Assembly (NCBI RefSeq): GCF_027947595.1
Contig: NZ_CP116257.1
Coordinates: 496,001-560,000 of the forward strand
DNA: 64,000 nucleotides
Reading direction: 5' to 3'
From: Streptomyces lienomycini
Lineage (GTDB): Bacteria > Actinomycetota > Actinomycetes > Streptomycetales > Streptomycetaceae
Under the pieces are notes generated by a model. It saw only the letters and a program-made list of their open reading frames with translations. It was not told the origin of the DNA and did no database searches. Shown piece by piece: positions 46,537-55,015 of this stretch (position 1 is the stretch's first letter; every line of letters begins with the position of its first letter). Both the position numbers and the translations under genes were made by a program.

Positions 46537-48047
46537 CCCCTGTGCTGAGCGTCGTCACGTTCCTGCCGCTGCTGGTGTGCGCGGTACTGCCGCTCCTGCC
46601 GCGCACGCTCCCCGAGCGGACGTACGTATGGGTGTGGATCGCCACCGCCGCCGTGGACCTGGCCCTGGTCGTCGGCCTGTGGGCCGGCTACGACACCGAC
46701 GGCGGGACGCAGTACGAGCAGCGGGCGCGCTGGATCCCCGGCGCGGGAGTCGGCTACCACGTGGGCGTCGACGGCCTGTCCCTGCCTCTGGTCGCCCTGA
46801 CCTGCCTGCTGTTCCTGGCCGTCGCCGTCCACTCCCTGCGCGAGACGCGGCGCGTACGCTCCTACGTCTGCCTCTTCCTGTTCCTGCAGACCGTCAGCAC
46901 CGGCCTGTTCGTCGCCCTCGACCTCATCCTGTTCTTCGTCTTCTTCGACCTGTCGATCGTCGGCATGTTCTTCGTCATCGCGGGCTGGGGACACGGCGAA
47001 CGCGCCCGGGCGGCGGCGCTGAAGTTCTTCCTCTACACCTTCGTCGGCTCGCTCGCCCTCCTGCTCGGCTTCATCGGCCTCTACCTGGCGGCCGACCCGC
47101 ACACCTTCGACATCGTCGACCTCACCCGCGCGAACCCGCTCGCCGGACGCGGCCCGTACGCGGGCCTGGTCCTGCTGGCCGTCGGCCTCGGTCTCGCGGT
47201 CAAGACCCCGACCGTGCCCTTCCACACCTGGCTGCCGCCCGCCCACACCGACGCTCCCGCCGCCGGCTCGGCGATCCTCGCCGGGGTGCTGCTGAAGATG
47301 GGCACCTACGGGTTCGTCCGCATCGCCATGCCGCTGCTGCCCGGCAGTTGGCGCCACTACGCGCTCGTCATCGTGATCGTCGGCGCCGTGTCCGTCGTCT
47401 ACGGGGCGCTGGTGGCGCTGGCGCAGACGGACTTCAAACGCATGATCGCCTACACGTCGGTCAACCACATGGGCTACGTCGTCCTGGCCGTCGGCGCCGC
47501 CGGGACACTCGCGGGCAGCGACGCACAGGCGCGCACCCTGGCGGTGACCGGAGCGGTCACCCAGATGGTCAGCCACGGCCTGATCACGGCCGCCCTGTTC
47601 CTGCTCGCCGGTGTGCTCCACGACCGCGGACGCACCTACACGATGGACGCGTACTCCGGCCTGGCCGCGCACACCCCGCGTTTCGCGGCGGTCACCGCGG
47701 TCGCCGCGTTCGCCAGTCTCGGTATCCCCGGCTTCTCCGGCTTCATCGCCGAGTTCCAGATCTTCACCGGCAGCCTGGCCTCCCACGCGATCGCCACCGC
47801 CGTCGCCGTGACCGGCATCCTGATCACCGCCGCCCTGTTCCTGACCGCGCTGCGGCGCATGTTCCTCGGCGCCCCGCGCCTGCCCGAGACGGTCCCCACC
47901 GGCGGCATCCGCGACCTGCGAAGGACCGAGGCACTGTCCACGGTGCCGCTGCTCGCGGTGGCCCTCGTCATCGGCGTCGCACCACGCTGGCTGCTGGACG
48001 TCATCGAACCGGCCGGCCGCACCCTGACGGGCCTGGTCGCGCGGTGA
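46533..48047 (+). CDS. nuoM: NADH-quinone oxidoreductase subunit M-like (antiporter-type)
   Basis: The 504-residue protein has YHVGVDGLSLPLVALTCLL, FFVFFDLSIVGMFFVIAGWG, KTPTVPFHTWLPPAHTDAP and MIAYTSVNHMGYV, all characteristic of NuoM. GTG 46533 overlaps the nuoL stop as GTGA; GTG 46542 is an alternative with three fewer residues. It ends in a GTGA overlap with nuoN. Confidence 0.92.
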   Translation: MTPVLSVVTFLPLLVCAVLPLLPRTLPERTYVWVWIATAAVDLALVVGLWAGYDTDGGTQYEQRARWIPGAGVGYHVGVDGLSLPLVALTCLLFLAVAVHSLRETRRVRSYVCLFLFLQTVSTGLFVALDLILFFVFFDLSIVGMFFVIAGWGHGERARAAALKFFLYTFVGSLALLLGFIGLYLAADPHTFDIVDLTRANPLAGRGPYAGLVLLAVGLGLAVKTPTVPFHTWLPPAHTDAPAAGSAILAGVLLKMGTYGFVRIAMPLLPGSWRHYALVIVIVGAVSVVYGALVALAQTDFKRMIAYTSVNHMGYVVLAVGAAGTLAGSDAQARTLAVTGAVTQMVSHGLITAALFLLAGVLHDRGRTYTMDAYSGLAAHTPRFAAVTAVAAFASLGIPGFSGFIAEFQIFTGSLASHAIATAVAVTGILITAALFLTALRRMFLGAPRLPETVPTGGIRDLRRTEALSTVPLLAVALVIGVAPRWLLDVIEPAGRTLTGLVAR

Positions 48048-49465
48048 ACGAGAATTTGACCGCCCTCGTCCCCGAACTCGCCCTCCTCGGCGCCGCCGTC
48101 ATCGGCCTCCTGGCCGGTTCCTGGCTGCCCCGCCGACGCCAGTGGGTCGTGGCCGTGCTCGCGGCCGCCGCCTGCGCGACCGGCCTGGCGGCCACCGCCG
48201 TCACCATGGCCACCGGCCGCGAACAGACCGTCTTCGCCGCCGCGTTCGCCGTCGACACCGCCACCGGCACCGGCCGCCTCGTCGTCCTCGCCGCCCTGCT
48301 GCTGATCACCGGCATGTCGGTGGAGACCGTACGGGGCCACAAGCGCGAGACCGAGTACTGGGTGCTGCTCCTGCTGACCGGCGCCGGCACCCTCGCCCTC
48401 CTCGGCGCGAACGACCTGCTGATGCTGTTCGCCGCCTACCTGCTGGCCGGCGTCCCCGCCTACGCGCTCGCCGGGTTCGCGAAGGACGCCCCCGGCACCG
48501 AAGCCGCCCTGAAGTACTACCTGATGGGCGCCCTGCTCGGCATCACCATGCTCGCCGGCACCACGCTCCTCTACGCCGCCGGTCACGCCACCCACTACGG
48601 CGACCTCGCCACGGCCCTGCCCTCCGCCCCCTACGGACTCGTCGCCGTCGGACTCGTCGGCGTCCTCGCCGGCCTGCTCTTCAAGTCCGGGGCGGTACCG
48701 GCCCACTTCTGGGTGCCCGACGTGACCGACGGGGCCCCGGCGCCCGTCGCCGCCTACGTCACCACCCTGCCCAAAGTCGGTGCCCTGATCGCCGGCTACC
48801 GACTGCTGCACCAGGCCCTCGCCGACAGCGACGTCAACTGGTCGCTGCTCCTCGCGATCCTCGCCGCGGTCACCATGACCCTGGGCAACCTGGCGGCGTT
48901 CTTCCAGACCTCCGTCACCCGTCTGCTCGCCTACTCCACCATCAGCCAGGTCGGCTACCTCCTCATGGCCCTGGCGGTCGCCACCCGCAGCGACCTGGCC
49001 CAACAGGCCCTGCTGCTCTACCTGGCCGCCTACGCCGCCACCAACCTCGGCGCCTTCGCCGTCGTCACGGCACTTCCCCGGGCCCGCACCCTCGCCGACT
49101 ACCGCGGCCTCGCCCGCCGCCGCCCCGGCCTCGCGGCCGTACTCGTCGTCTGCCTGCTGGGTCTGGTCGGCACGCCGCCCACCGGCGTCTTCCTCGGCAA
49201 GCTGGAAATCTTCAGCGCGACCGTCGACGGCGGCTACACCTGGCTCGCCGCCCTCGCCGTCGCCAACACCGTGGCCTCCCTCTTCTACTACCTGCGCTGG
49301 CTCGGCCCCCTGTTCCTCCCCACCACCCCCGCGCCCGCCGACCGGCACACCGGCCCGGCCCGCTGGTCCCCGGGCACCGCCCACACGGCGGCCGCCCTCT
49401 CCCTCACGCTCGGCATCGCCGGCCAGGGCGTCCTGACCGTCGCCGAGGGTCCGCTGCTGCGGTGA
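48044..49465 (+). CDS. nuoN: NADH-quinone oxidoreductase subunit N-like (antiporter-type)
   Basis: The 473-residue protein shows the NuoN core: ANDLLMLFAAYLLAGVPAYAL, EAALKYYLMGAL, FKSGAVPAHFWVPDVTDGAP and LAYSTISQVGYLLMAL. It is the last gene of the operon and is followed at once by a hairpin terminator. Together with NuoL and NuoM it gives three antiporter-like channels. Confidence 0.92.
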   Translation: MNENLTALVPELALLGAAVIGLLAGSWLPRRRQWVVAVLAAAACATGLAATAVTMATGREQTVFAAAFAVDTATGTGRLVVLAALLLITGMSVETVRGHKRETEYWVLLLLTGAGTLALLGANDLLMLFAAYLLAGVPAYALAGFAKDAPGTEAALKYYLMGALLGITMLAGTTLLYAAGHATHYGDLATALPSAPYGLVAVGLVGVLAGLLFKSGAVPAHFWVPDVTDGAPAPVAAYVTTLPKVGALIAGYRLLHQALADSDVNWSLLLAILAAVTMTLGNLAAFFQTSVTRLLAYSTISQVGYLLMALAVATRSDLAQQALLLYLAAYAATNLGAFAVVTALPRARTLADYRGLARRRPGLAAVLVVCLLGLVGTPPTGVFLGKLEIFSATVDGGYTWLAALAVANTVASLFYYLRWLGPLFLPTTPAPADRHTGPARWSPGTAHTAAALSLTLGIAGQGVLTVAEGPLLR

Positions 49466-49503
49466 AGCGGCGCGCGGGTCGTCGTCGGCGCGCGGGCCGC
49501 TTC
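49464..49503 (+). terminator. Terminator of the nuo-like operon
   Basis: GAAGCGGC followed by GCGCG (from 49464) pairs with CGCGC and GCCGCTTC (to 49503) across a GGTCGTCGTCGG loop, with one bulge. It starts at the nuoN stop codon. Confidence 0.75.
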
Positions 49504-49625
49504 GCCGGGGCGGGACGGTACGGTTCCCCGGCGGCACCACCACCACCGACTGACCGGCCGGCCTGCCAGTCCGCCGTCCAGTCGTCCAATCGTCCAGTCG
49601 TCCCGTCGAACCGAAGGCACAGCCC

Positions 49626-49940
49626 GTGGCATGGATCGTCCTGATCGTCTCCGGAGCGATGGAGGCCGTGTGGGCCACCGCGCTCGGCAAGTCCGAGAAC
49701 TTCTCCCGGCTCGTGCCGACGCTGGTCTTCCTCGCCGGACTGGCCGCCAGCATGATCGGCCTGGCCTATGCGCTGCGCACGCTGCCGGTGGGCACCGGGT
49801 ACGCCGTGTGGGTGGGCATCGGAGCCGTGCTGACGGTCACGTACGCCATGGTCACCGGCGCCGAGTCGGCTACCGCGCTCAAACTGCTCATGCTGGCGGG
49901 CATCGTGGGCTGCGTCATCGGCCTCAAGGTCCTGGACTGA
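49626..49940 (+). CDS. Small multidrug resistance (SMR) family transporter, SugE/Gdx-like
   Basis: The 104-residue protein has four helices and SMR features: the membrane glutamate in VSGAMEAVWATAL and a TLPVGTGYAVWVGIGAV segment. The combination WxxLxxxGxxExxWA with K-S after it fits the SugE/Gdx branch, whose characterised members export guanidinium; the EmrE drug-export branch is the alternative. No guanidine riboswitch is recognisable upstream, only short GTCCAGTC-type repeats at 49577-49602. GTG 49626 is the start. Confidence 0.85.
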   Translation: MAWIVLIVSGAMEAVWATALGKSENFSRLVPTLVFLAGLAASMIGLAYALRTLPVGTGYAVWVGIGAVLTVTYAMVTGAESATALKLLMLAGIVGCVIGLKVLD

Positions 49941-50005
49941 CGCCGGCGGGTGCGAGGAGGGGCGTCCGGGCCGGTGGCGCCGGGCGCGGACCGGCCTGTC
50001 GTGGG

Positions 50006-50146
50006 CGGACGGACGCGAGGGCCCGCGCGGTGATCGCGACGGCGTTCGGGTGTCTGGACGCCGCGTCGATGACGTGGGTCGCGAACGACGGCGAGGGCGA
50101 CGTCGTGGACCTGTACGACGCGTGCCCGGCCGCGGTGCGGGGCTGA
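50006..50146 (+). pseudogene. Remnant of a TetR-family regulator (C-terminal 45 codons)
   Basis: The plus-strand frame reads ARAVIATAFGCLDAASMTW then a short acidic tail and ends in DLYDACPAAVRG and a stop. Many Streptomyces TetR proteins end this way (AAFGCLxAA followed by W and a final helix). Upstream codons lose any likeness, and no start lies near. It lies between the SMR gene and an intact TetR gene of the opposite strand. Confidence 0.5.
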
Positions 50147-50195
50147 CCCGCACCGGCGTTCCGGGCCCCGGCCGCGGGCCCGCCGGGGCGGTGGG

Positions 50196-50774
50196 TCAGA
50201 CCACGGCGAGCCGGTCCACCAGCAGCTCCACCCGCTGCGCGGCGTCGTCCGGCAGCAGCCGTCCCGCCCGGGTCAGGGTCGCGATCCCGTGCAGGGACGC
50301 CCAGAACACCTCGGTGAACAGCGCCGGGTGGACCCCCTCCCCGGCGACCTCGGCGAGGCTCTCCAGCAGGGCGGCGAAGGCGTCCTTCAGCGGCTCGGGG
50401 GTGTCCTCCCGCGCGTACGCCAGGCCGCCGTCGAGCTGGAACAGGGCGTCGTACACCGCCGGGTTGCGTGCGGCGAAGTCGAGGTAGGCGCGGGCGAGCG
50501 CGGCGACCCGCTCGCGTGGGCCGTCCGCGGCCGAGGTCGCGGTACGCACCGCCGCGGCCATCTCGGCGGCGCCCTCCAGGGCGACGGCGCCGATGATCTC
50601 CCGCTTGCCGCGGAAGTGGCTGTAGAGGACGGGCTGGCTGTACTCGATGCGCTCGGCGAGCCGGCGGGTGGTGACCGCGTCCCAGCCCTGCTGCTCGGCG
50701 AGTTCACGGGCCGTCGCCACGATGAGGCGCTCGCGTTCCGCCCGTTCGCGCTGCTTGCGTTCCTGTACCGACAT
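50196..50774 (-). CDS. TetR-family repressor
   Basis: The 192-residue protein has an N-terminal TetR helix-turn-helix (VTTRRLAERIEYSQPVLYSHF) and a C-terminal ligand domain with AVYDALFQLDGGLAY and FWASLHGIATLTRAGRL, as in WHG-type TetR proteins. ATG 50774 starts it. It is divergent from a DUF1772 membrane protein gene, and two identical-type palindromes lie between them, so it most likely represses both. The inducer is unknown. Confidence 0.9.
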   Translation of the reverse strand: MSVQERKQRERAERERLIVATARELAEQQGWDAVTTRRLAERIEYSQPVLYSHFRGKREIIGAVALEGAAEMAAAVRTATSAADGPRERVAALARAYLDFAARNPAVYDALFQLDGGLAYAREDTPEPLKDAFAALLESLAEVAGEGVHPALFTEVFWASLHGIATLTRAGRLLPDDAAQRVELLVDRLAVV

Positions 50775-50783
50775 GACTCCATC

Positions 50784-50796
50784 CTAGCACCGCTAG
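50784..50796. promoter_or_regulatory. TetR operator, site 1
   Basis: CTAGCACCGCTAG is a palindrome with 5-bp arms CTAGC/GCTAG. It lies 10 bp upstream of the tetR start codon. Confidence 0.7.
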
Positions 50797-50834
50797 ACAA
50801 TCGAGCGGCAGTAGTACTAGCGTTGCATTGCCAG

Positions 50835-50847
50835 CTAGCGCCGCTAG
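50835..50847. promoter_or_regulatory. TetR operator, site 2
   Basis: CTAGCGCCGCTAG has the same arms as site 1, 51 bp centre to centre, and lies 24 bp before the DUF1772 start codon. An extra CTAGC half-site is at 50817-50821. Two matching sites in one divergent gap support regulation of both genes by the neighbouring TetR protein. Confidence 0.7.
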
Positions 50848-50870
50848 ATCGGATCTCTGGAAGGGTCATC

Positions 50871-51317
50871 ATGCTCAACGCACTCGAGGTGTTCACCACC
50901 GTGGCCGTCGGCCTGATGGTGGGGGTGGAGTTCTCCGTCGCCTTCGTCATGAACCGGATCTTCAACGCCCTTCCCGAGGACAGCGGCCAGCTCGCCCGCG
51001 CCCACGGGGGCCGGATGCTCGGCGCCCTCATGCCGTTCTGGTACATCGGCTCGCTCGCCCTCAGCGCCGTCTGGGCCGTCGCCGAATGGGGCCACCCCGG
51101 CGTCCGACTCGTCGTCGTCGCCGCCGGGCTGCTGATCGTCAGCGTGATCATGTCGATCCTGCTGCTCGTCCCGATCAACAACCGGGGCAAGACGTGGACC
51201 CCCGAGAACCGGCCCGCGGACTGGAAGGAGCAGATGAACCGCTGGGACCGCTACCACTACGCCCGCGTCGCCGTCATCGTCGCCGCCTTCACCCTCCTGG
51301 TCACCGCCCTCGTCTGA
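50871..51317 (+). CDS. DUF1772 membrane protein
   Basis: The 148-residue protein has four helices and matches the DUF1772 (anthrone-oxygenase-like) family: VGLMVGVEFSVAFVMNRIF, MLGALMPFWYIGSLAL and LLLVPINNRGKTW, then the ENRPADWKEQMNRWDRYH loop. In other bacteria such proteins accompany TetR repressors. Some relatives act on polyketide anthrones, but I cannot assign activity here. ATG 50871 has GGAAGGG upstream. Confidence 0.85.
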   Translation: MLNALEVFTTVAVGLMVGVEFSVAFVMNRIFNALPEDSGQLARAHGGRMLGALMPFWYIGSLALSAVWAVAEWGHPGVRLVVVAAGLLIVSVIMSILLLVPINNRGKTWTPENRPADWKEQMNRWDRYHYARVAVIVAAFTLLVTALV

Positions 51318-51430
51318 GCCCGGCACCCTCCTCGGCGAAACGGGATGATGGCGATACCGGCCGCGGACAACGGGGGATGAGGGGTGCAGCCGTAAGAGCC
51401 GGGTCGGTGTCCGTCAGCCGAGTCGGTCCG

Positions 51431-51766
51431 TCAGATGACCTCCCTCTCCTCGGTGACCATCACCGCCACCGAGTCCATGTCGATGAAGCGTGCCTCGTCG
51501 GGGTTGACCAGCGTCCGGTAGTTCTCGGAGGCGAAGAAGGCGTCGTGGTCCTCCCGGTTCTCGAACCAGATCTCCGTCAGACCGTCGTAGGCGCGGGGCG
51601 GGTAGTTCTCGGCGGGGACCGGGTGGGACACGGTGTACTTGCGCACGTAGCGCTCCGCCTCCGGGATGGAGGTGAACAGCGGCGCGTGCCGGTTCCGGTG
51701 GTGCTCGACGAAGTGGTCGTACGACATTCCCTCGACGCGGTTGATCATGAAGATGAGCTTCAGCAT
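51431..51766 (-). CDS. EthD-domain protein
   Basis: The 111-residue protein is a ferredoxin-like-fold EthD/dimeric alpha-beta barrel protein (LKLIFMINRVEGMSYDHFVE, HHRNRHAPLF, YDGLTEIWFENREDHDAFF). Members take part in ether degradation or polyketide-type cyclisation; the function here is unknown. It is divergent from a MerR gene with a 67-bp gap, which suggests control by that regulator. Confidence 0.88.
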   Translation of the reverse strand: MLKLIFMINRVEGMSYDHFVEHHRNRHAPLFTSIPEAERYVRKYTVSHPVPAENYPPRAYDGLTEIWFENREDHDAFFASENYRTLVNPDEARFIDMDSVAVMVTEEREVI

Positions 51767-51772
51767 GGAGTT

Positions 51773-51804
51773 AACCTAAAAGCTCACATCAGTGTCAGGG
51801 GCAA
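51773..51804 (-). promoter_or_regulatory. Possible MerR-type promoter of the EthD gene
   Basis: On the minus strand TTGCCC and TAGGTT are separated by 20 bp, a lengthened spacer as MerR-activated promoters have, with a CTGACA...TGT dyad inside. The region is AT-richer than its surroundings. Confidence 0.35.
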
Positions 51805-51833
51805 GTGAGTCAGCGGCATGGGAGGAGCTCGGC

Positions 51834-52208
51834 ATGCGGATCGGTGAACTGTCCGCCCGGACGGGAGCCAGCCGCCGGTCGCTGCGCTACTACGAGGAAC
51901 AGGGCCTGCTCGTCAGCTCCCGCTCACCCAGCGGACAGCGCCATTACGAGGACGAGCACGTCCAGCGGGTGCGTCTCATACAGGCGTTCCTGGCAGCCGG
52001 CGTGCCCAGCGGCACCATTGCCGAGATGGCGCCCTGCATGTCCGAGCCGACCGAGGACAGGGCGCGGCAGGCACTGGACATCCTGGGCCGCGAGCGGGCC
52101 CGGCTGTCCGAGGCCATCGACGGCCTCGCCGCCGCCAGGGACGCGCTGGACCAGCTCGTCGAGGACAACCAGGCGTACCTGGCACGGTCGGCGGGAGACG
52201 GTCCGTGA
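51834..52208 (+). CDS. MerR-family regulator
   Basis: The 124-residue protein has a MerR wing-HTH (MRIGELSARTGASRRSLRYY, EEQGLLVSSRSPSGQRHY) and a coiled-coil dimer helix. It lacks a metal-binding cysteine cluster; one Cys occurs in MAPCMSE. ATG 51834 follows GGGAGGAG. It is divergent from the EthD gene and lies at the left border of the genomic island. Effector unknown. Confidence 0.9.
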   Translation: MRIGELSARTGASRRSLRYYEEQGLLVSSRSPSGQRHYEDEHVQRVRLIQAFLAAGVPSGTIAEMAPCMSEPTEDRARQALDILGRERARLSEAIDGLAAARDALDQLVEDNQAYLARSAGDGP

Positions 52209-52313
52209 CCCGGGGACGTCCGGATCAGCGAGCGGACCAGGGGAAGCTGCCCGCGACGTGCAGTCCGACGGGCGAGGCCCCGGGGCCCCGCTCCTCGTCG
52301 GGAGGGCGCCGGA

Positions 52314-52389
52314 TCAGGGCCACACCAGGCAGTACGGCTGGTGCCCCGCCTCATGCAGCCGGTGGCTGAAGTCCTGCCACTCGTGCAGC
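52314..52389. repeat. 76-bp direct repeat, left copy (attL-like)
   Basis: It matches 63531-63606 at 74 of 76 positions and in the same orientation. It carries the last codons of the gene at 63531-63968 but without the rest of that gene. The repeats bound an island of about 11.1 kb and look like attachment sites made by site-specific integration in the 3' end of a protein gene. Confidence 0.85.
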
Positions 52390-52525
52390 GATTGAACGCA
52401 GCGGGTCGCTGACCTGGTGCTTCTCGGTGAAACGTGCGTTGACCTGCGGAAACTGCTTTCGGTAGTTCTCACGGGTCAACGCCCTTTCCCAGGCTCATGT
52501 GCCCTGGATGTGCCCTCGCGGGCGC
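52390..52525. other. Left end of the island, no clear gene
   Basis: A minus-strand frame (TTG 52479 to TGA 52351) would encode 43 residues beginning LTRENYRKQFPQVNARF and ending within the left repeat. It has a normal composition and could be the tail of a lost gene, but I do not recognise it. The preceding 52209-52313 holds only GC-rich trailer of the MerR gene. Confidence 0.35.
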
Positions 52526-53545
52526 CTAACGAAGCACGTCGATGAGGCATTCGCACAGGGCCTTGGCATCGTCCAGAGCTCGACGGCACGTAGTGTCGGT
52601 GAGCACGAGGCGCTGGCCGATCCGTGTGGATGACCCCGGCACCCGAGTCAGGTACTTCTCGTCCACGATGCCGTCGTTGTGGGTGAAGACGTGTCGGGCG
52701 GCCCAGGTTTCGAGGAGGCGCTGCCACGTCTGCGTGCCAAGGTTCGTCCGTAGGTCGGCGAAGCCTGCTGCGACGATGAGGTCGGTCATATGGTCGAGGC
52801 GTTGGAAGATGGCCCCTTTGCCGTTCAGGAGGCTGTCTGCGTTGGGCACGGCCGAGCGGAAGAGGGATGAAGCCAGAGCTTCCACGACTCCGACCACGTT
52901 CTCGACGGTGTCGACCCAGTTGCGCGTGAAGACTCCCTGCTCGCGGAGGAGGGCCTTCGTGTCAGAGGGCAGGGTCTCCAGCGCGTTCAGCCGGGCGGTA
53001 TCCGCCTGGAGGGCATCGAAGGCGATCGACGCTGCCGGGAGTTGCCCGCACACGGGGCAGTACCGGTGTTCTCCGAACACTGCATAGTCGTTTTGGCAGC
53101 CGGCACAGGTGCGCACGCGGACGAGTTGCTCCTCGTCGATTTCTGGAAGCGGGCGAGGGCAGAAGGGGCGGGACTTGTAAGAAAGAGAGAAGCTGCTACC
53201 GCGCGTGTCGCGGGACATCCCGCCGAACGCTTTGGCCAATTCTTGGCTCACCGTCTGCATAGCGAAGTCACCCGCAGCTCGCATGACGCGGTCGCGCTGT
53301 TGTTCGGTGATGAATTCTGAGTGCTCCGTGTGGTGCCCGCAGTAGACGCACCACAAAGTGAGGTCATCAGGTAGTGCCTTGTAGTGCTCGGCATCCATGC
53401 GGAAGACCAACGAACAGTCCGGGCACTGTCGGCCTACGAACCCGCTGTCGTCGAGGGGGATACTCACCAGCATTTCGAACGATTCGTTTTGGCGGCCCAC
53501 AAGCTCCGCGCCGTCGGCCATTCTGAACTCACGATCAGTACCCAT
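52526..53545 (-). CDS. Double zinc-ribbon protein with C-terminal HEPN-like domain
   Basis: The 339-residue protein has two zinc-ribbon-like units, Cys41/Cys44 with Cys66/Cys69 and Cys147/Cys150 with Cys163/Cys166. The helical C-terminal half contains RHVFTHN (Arg284, His289), an Rx4H arrangement as in HEPN ribonuclease or HEPN-like domains. HEPN proteins are frequent in toxin-antitoxin and defence systems. No antitoxin is obvious; the next upstream gene, also unknown, is 104 bp away. Its codon use is less GC-biased than the chromosome. Function unknown; the HEPN call is tentative. Confidence 0.6.
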   Translation of the reverse strand: MGTDREFRMADGAELVGRQNESFEMLVSIPLDDSGFVGRQCPDCSLVFRMDAEHYKALPDDLTLWCVYCGHHTEHSEFITEQQRDRVMRAAGDFAMQTVSQELAKAFGGMSRDTRGSSFSLSYKSRPFCPRPLPEIDEEQLVRVRTCAGCQNDYAVFGEHRYCPVCGQLPAASIAFDALQADTARLNALETLPSDTKALLREQGVFTRNWVDTVENVVGVVEALASSLFRSAVPNADSLLNGKGAIFQRLDHMTDLIVAAGFADLRTNLGTQTWQRLLETWAARHVFTHNDGIVDEKYLTRVPGSSTRIGQRLVLTDTTCRRALDDAKALCECLIDVLR

Positions 53546-53649
53546 GGCTTTAGTGTCTCCCTCGGCACTGACAGTGCCTCTTGAACGTGTGATGAGCGGC
53601 CAGTCGGCTGAGGGCGCCGAAGCGATGTGGTCACCGTCAGAAGTTGCAG

Positions 53650-54462
53650 TCAGCGGTGGCAGGTAGCGCGTTCTTCGAAGAGACCGAAACCTCGCCGCAT
53701 CATTGCGACAGTGCGGTCCGCGGCCCAGAACAGCACCATGGGGGAGCTGGTGACCTGCGCAAGATTCACGAGCCCCTGGGTGCCCACGATGTTGCGTTCC
53801 AGGACGCTGAGCGTGCCGTAAAGGTCGCCGTGTGCCAGCGAGCTGCAGCTACTCCACACGGCTTCCGCCTCGGCGGCACCCATGGGCATGAGAGCACCCG
53901 CTTCTCGCACGACCTCCGAGTACGGCACTGGCCTGAGAACCTTCTTCGCATCGGCCGGGTCCGTCCCCGCCCTGATGACGAGGTCCGTCAGCTGTTGCAT
54001 CCGCACATCTAGTGGGCGTTTGGGCTGTTGCTGCAGCAGCGCTCTCATGCGGTCTGAGTTCTTGTGCTCACCGGCCTGCATGCACAGCCGCCGCTGCACC
54101 CGCATCAGGCGCTGGGCGGGCCCCAGCATCCATACCGCGCGGGCGCTGTTCTCGAAGGCCCCGCGCAGGAGCGAATATTGACCATGGGTGTGGAGTGTGA
54201 TCGAGACCGACTTGTCCTGCACGTCGTCCGCGAACGTGGAGCGGAAGCAGTGTAGGTGGTCGACGGCCACGCTCAGCGCGTTCCAGACGCTGTGCGACAC
54301 CTGATAGGGATCGGTCTTGGTATCGTCCCCAGCGAGGGCGCTGCCGGGCTGGACCTGCCATTGCCGCGAGTCGGATTGGGTGAGGCTCTCGAACGGCCTG
54401 GCGCTGTCCAGCAAGGCGAGGATCCGTCTGAGGTAGCGATCTTCCTCAGTGGTAGTTGTCAC
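53650..54462 (-). CDS. Hypothetical helical protein
   Basis: The 270-residue product is mostly alpha-helical (for example LLRGAFENSARAVWMLG, SLAHGDLYGTLSVL) with no membrane segment or known catalytic motif. The pattern of His and Glu/Asp in helices (SVAVDHLHCF, RGAFENSA) recalls HEPN-like/DUF5677-type proteins. GTG 54462 is the likely start; no clear ribosome site is seen. It shares orientation and lower GC with the preceding gene and may form a unit with it. Confidence 0.55.
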   Translation of the reverse strand: MTTTTEEDRYLRRILALLDSARPFESLTQSDSRQWQVQPGSALAGDDTKTDPYQVSHSVWNALSVAVDHLHCFRSTFADDVQDKSVSITLHTHGQYSLLRGAFENSARAVWMLGPAQRLMRVQRRLCMQAGEHKNSDRMRALLQQQPKRPLDVRMQQLTDLVIRAGTDPADAKKVLRPVPYSEVVREAGALMPMGAAEAEAVWSSCSSLAHGDLYGTLSVLERNIVGTQGLVNLAQVTSSPMVLFWAADRTVAMMRRGFGLFEERATCHR

Positions 54463-54526
54463 GGCTTGAGGGTAGACGTGAGAGTCATACTAGTGCGCGG
54501 TATTTACGTAATCTGCTGAATTGTCA

Positions 54527-55015
<489 letters not shown>

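Noticed and set aside
49504..49625. Guanidine riboswitch before the SMR gene
   Set aside because: I looked for the guanidine-II (ACGR hairpin pair) and guanidine-III patterns and found only short GTCCAGTC repeats.
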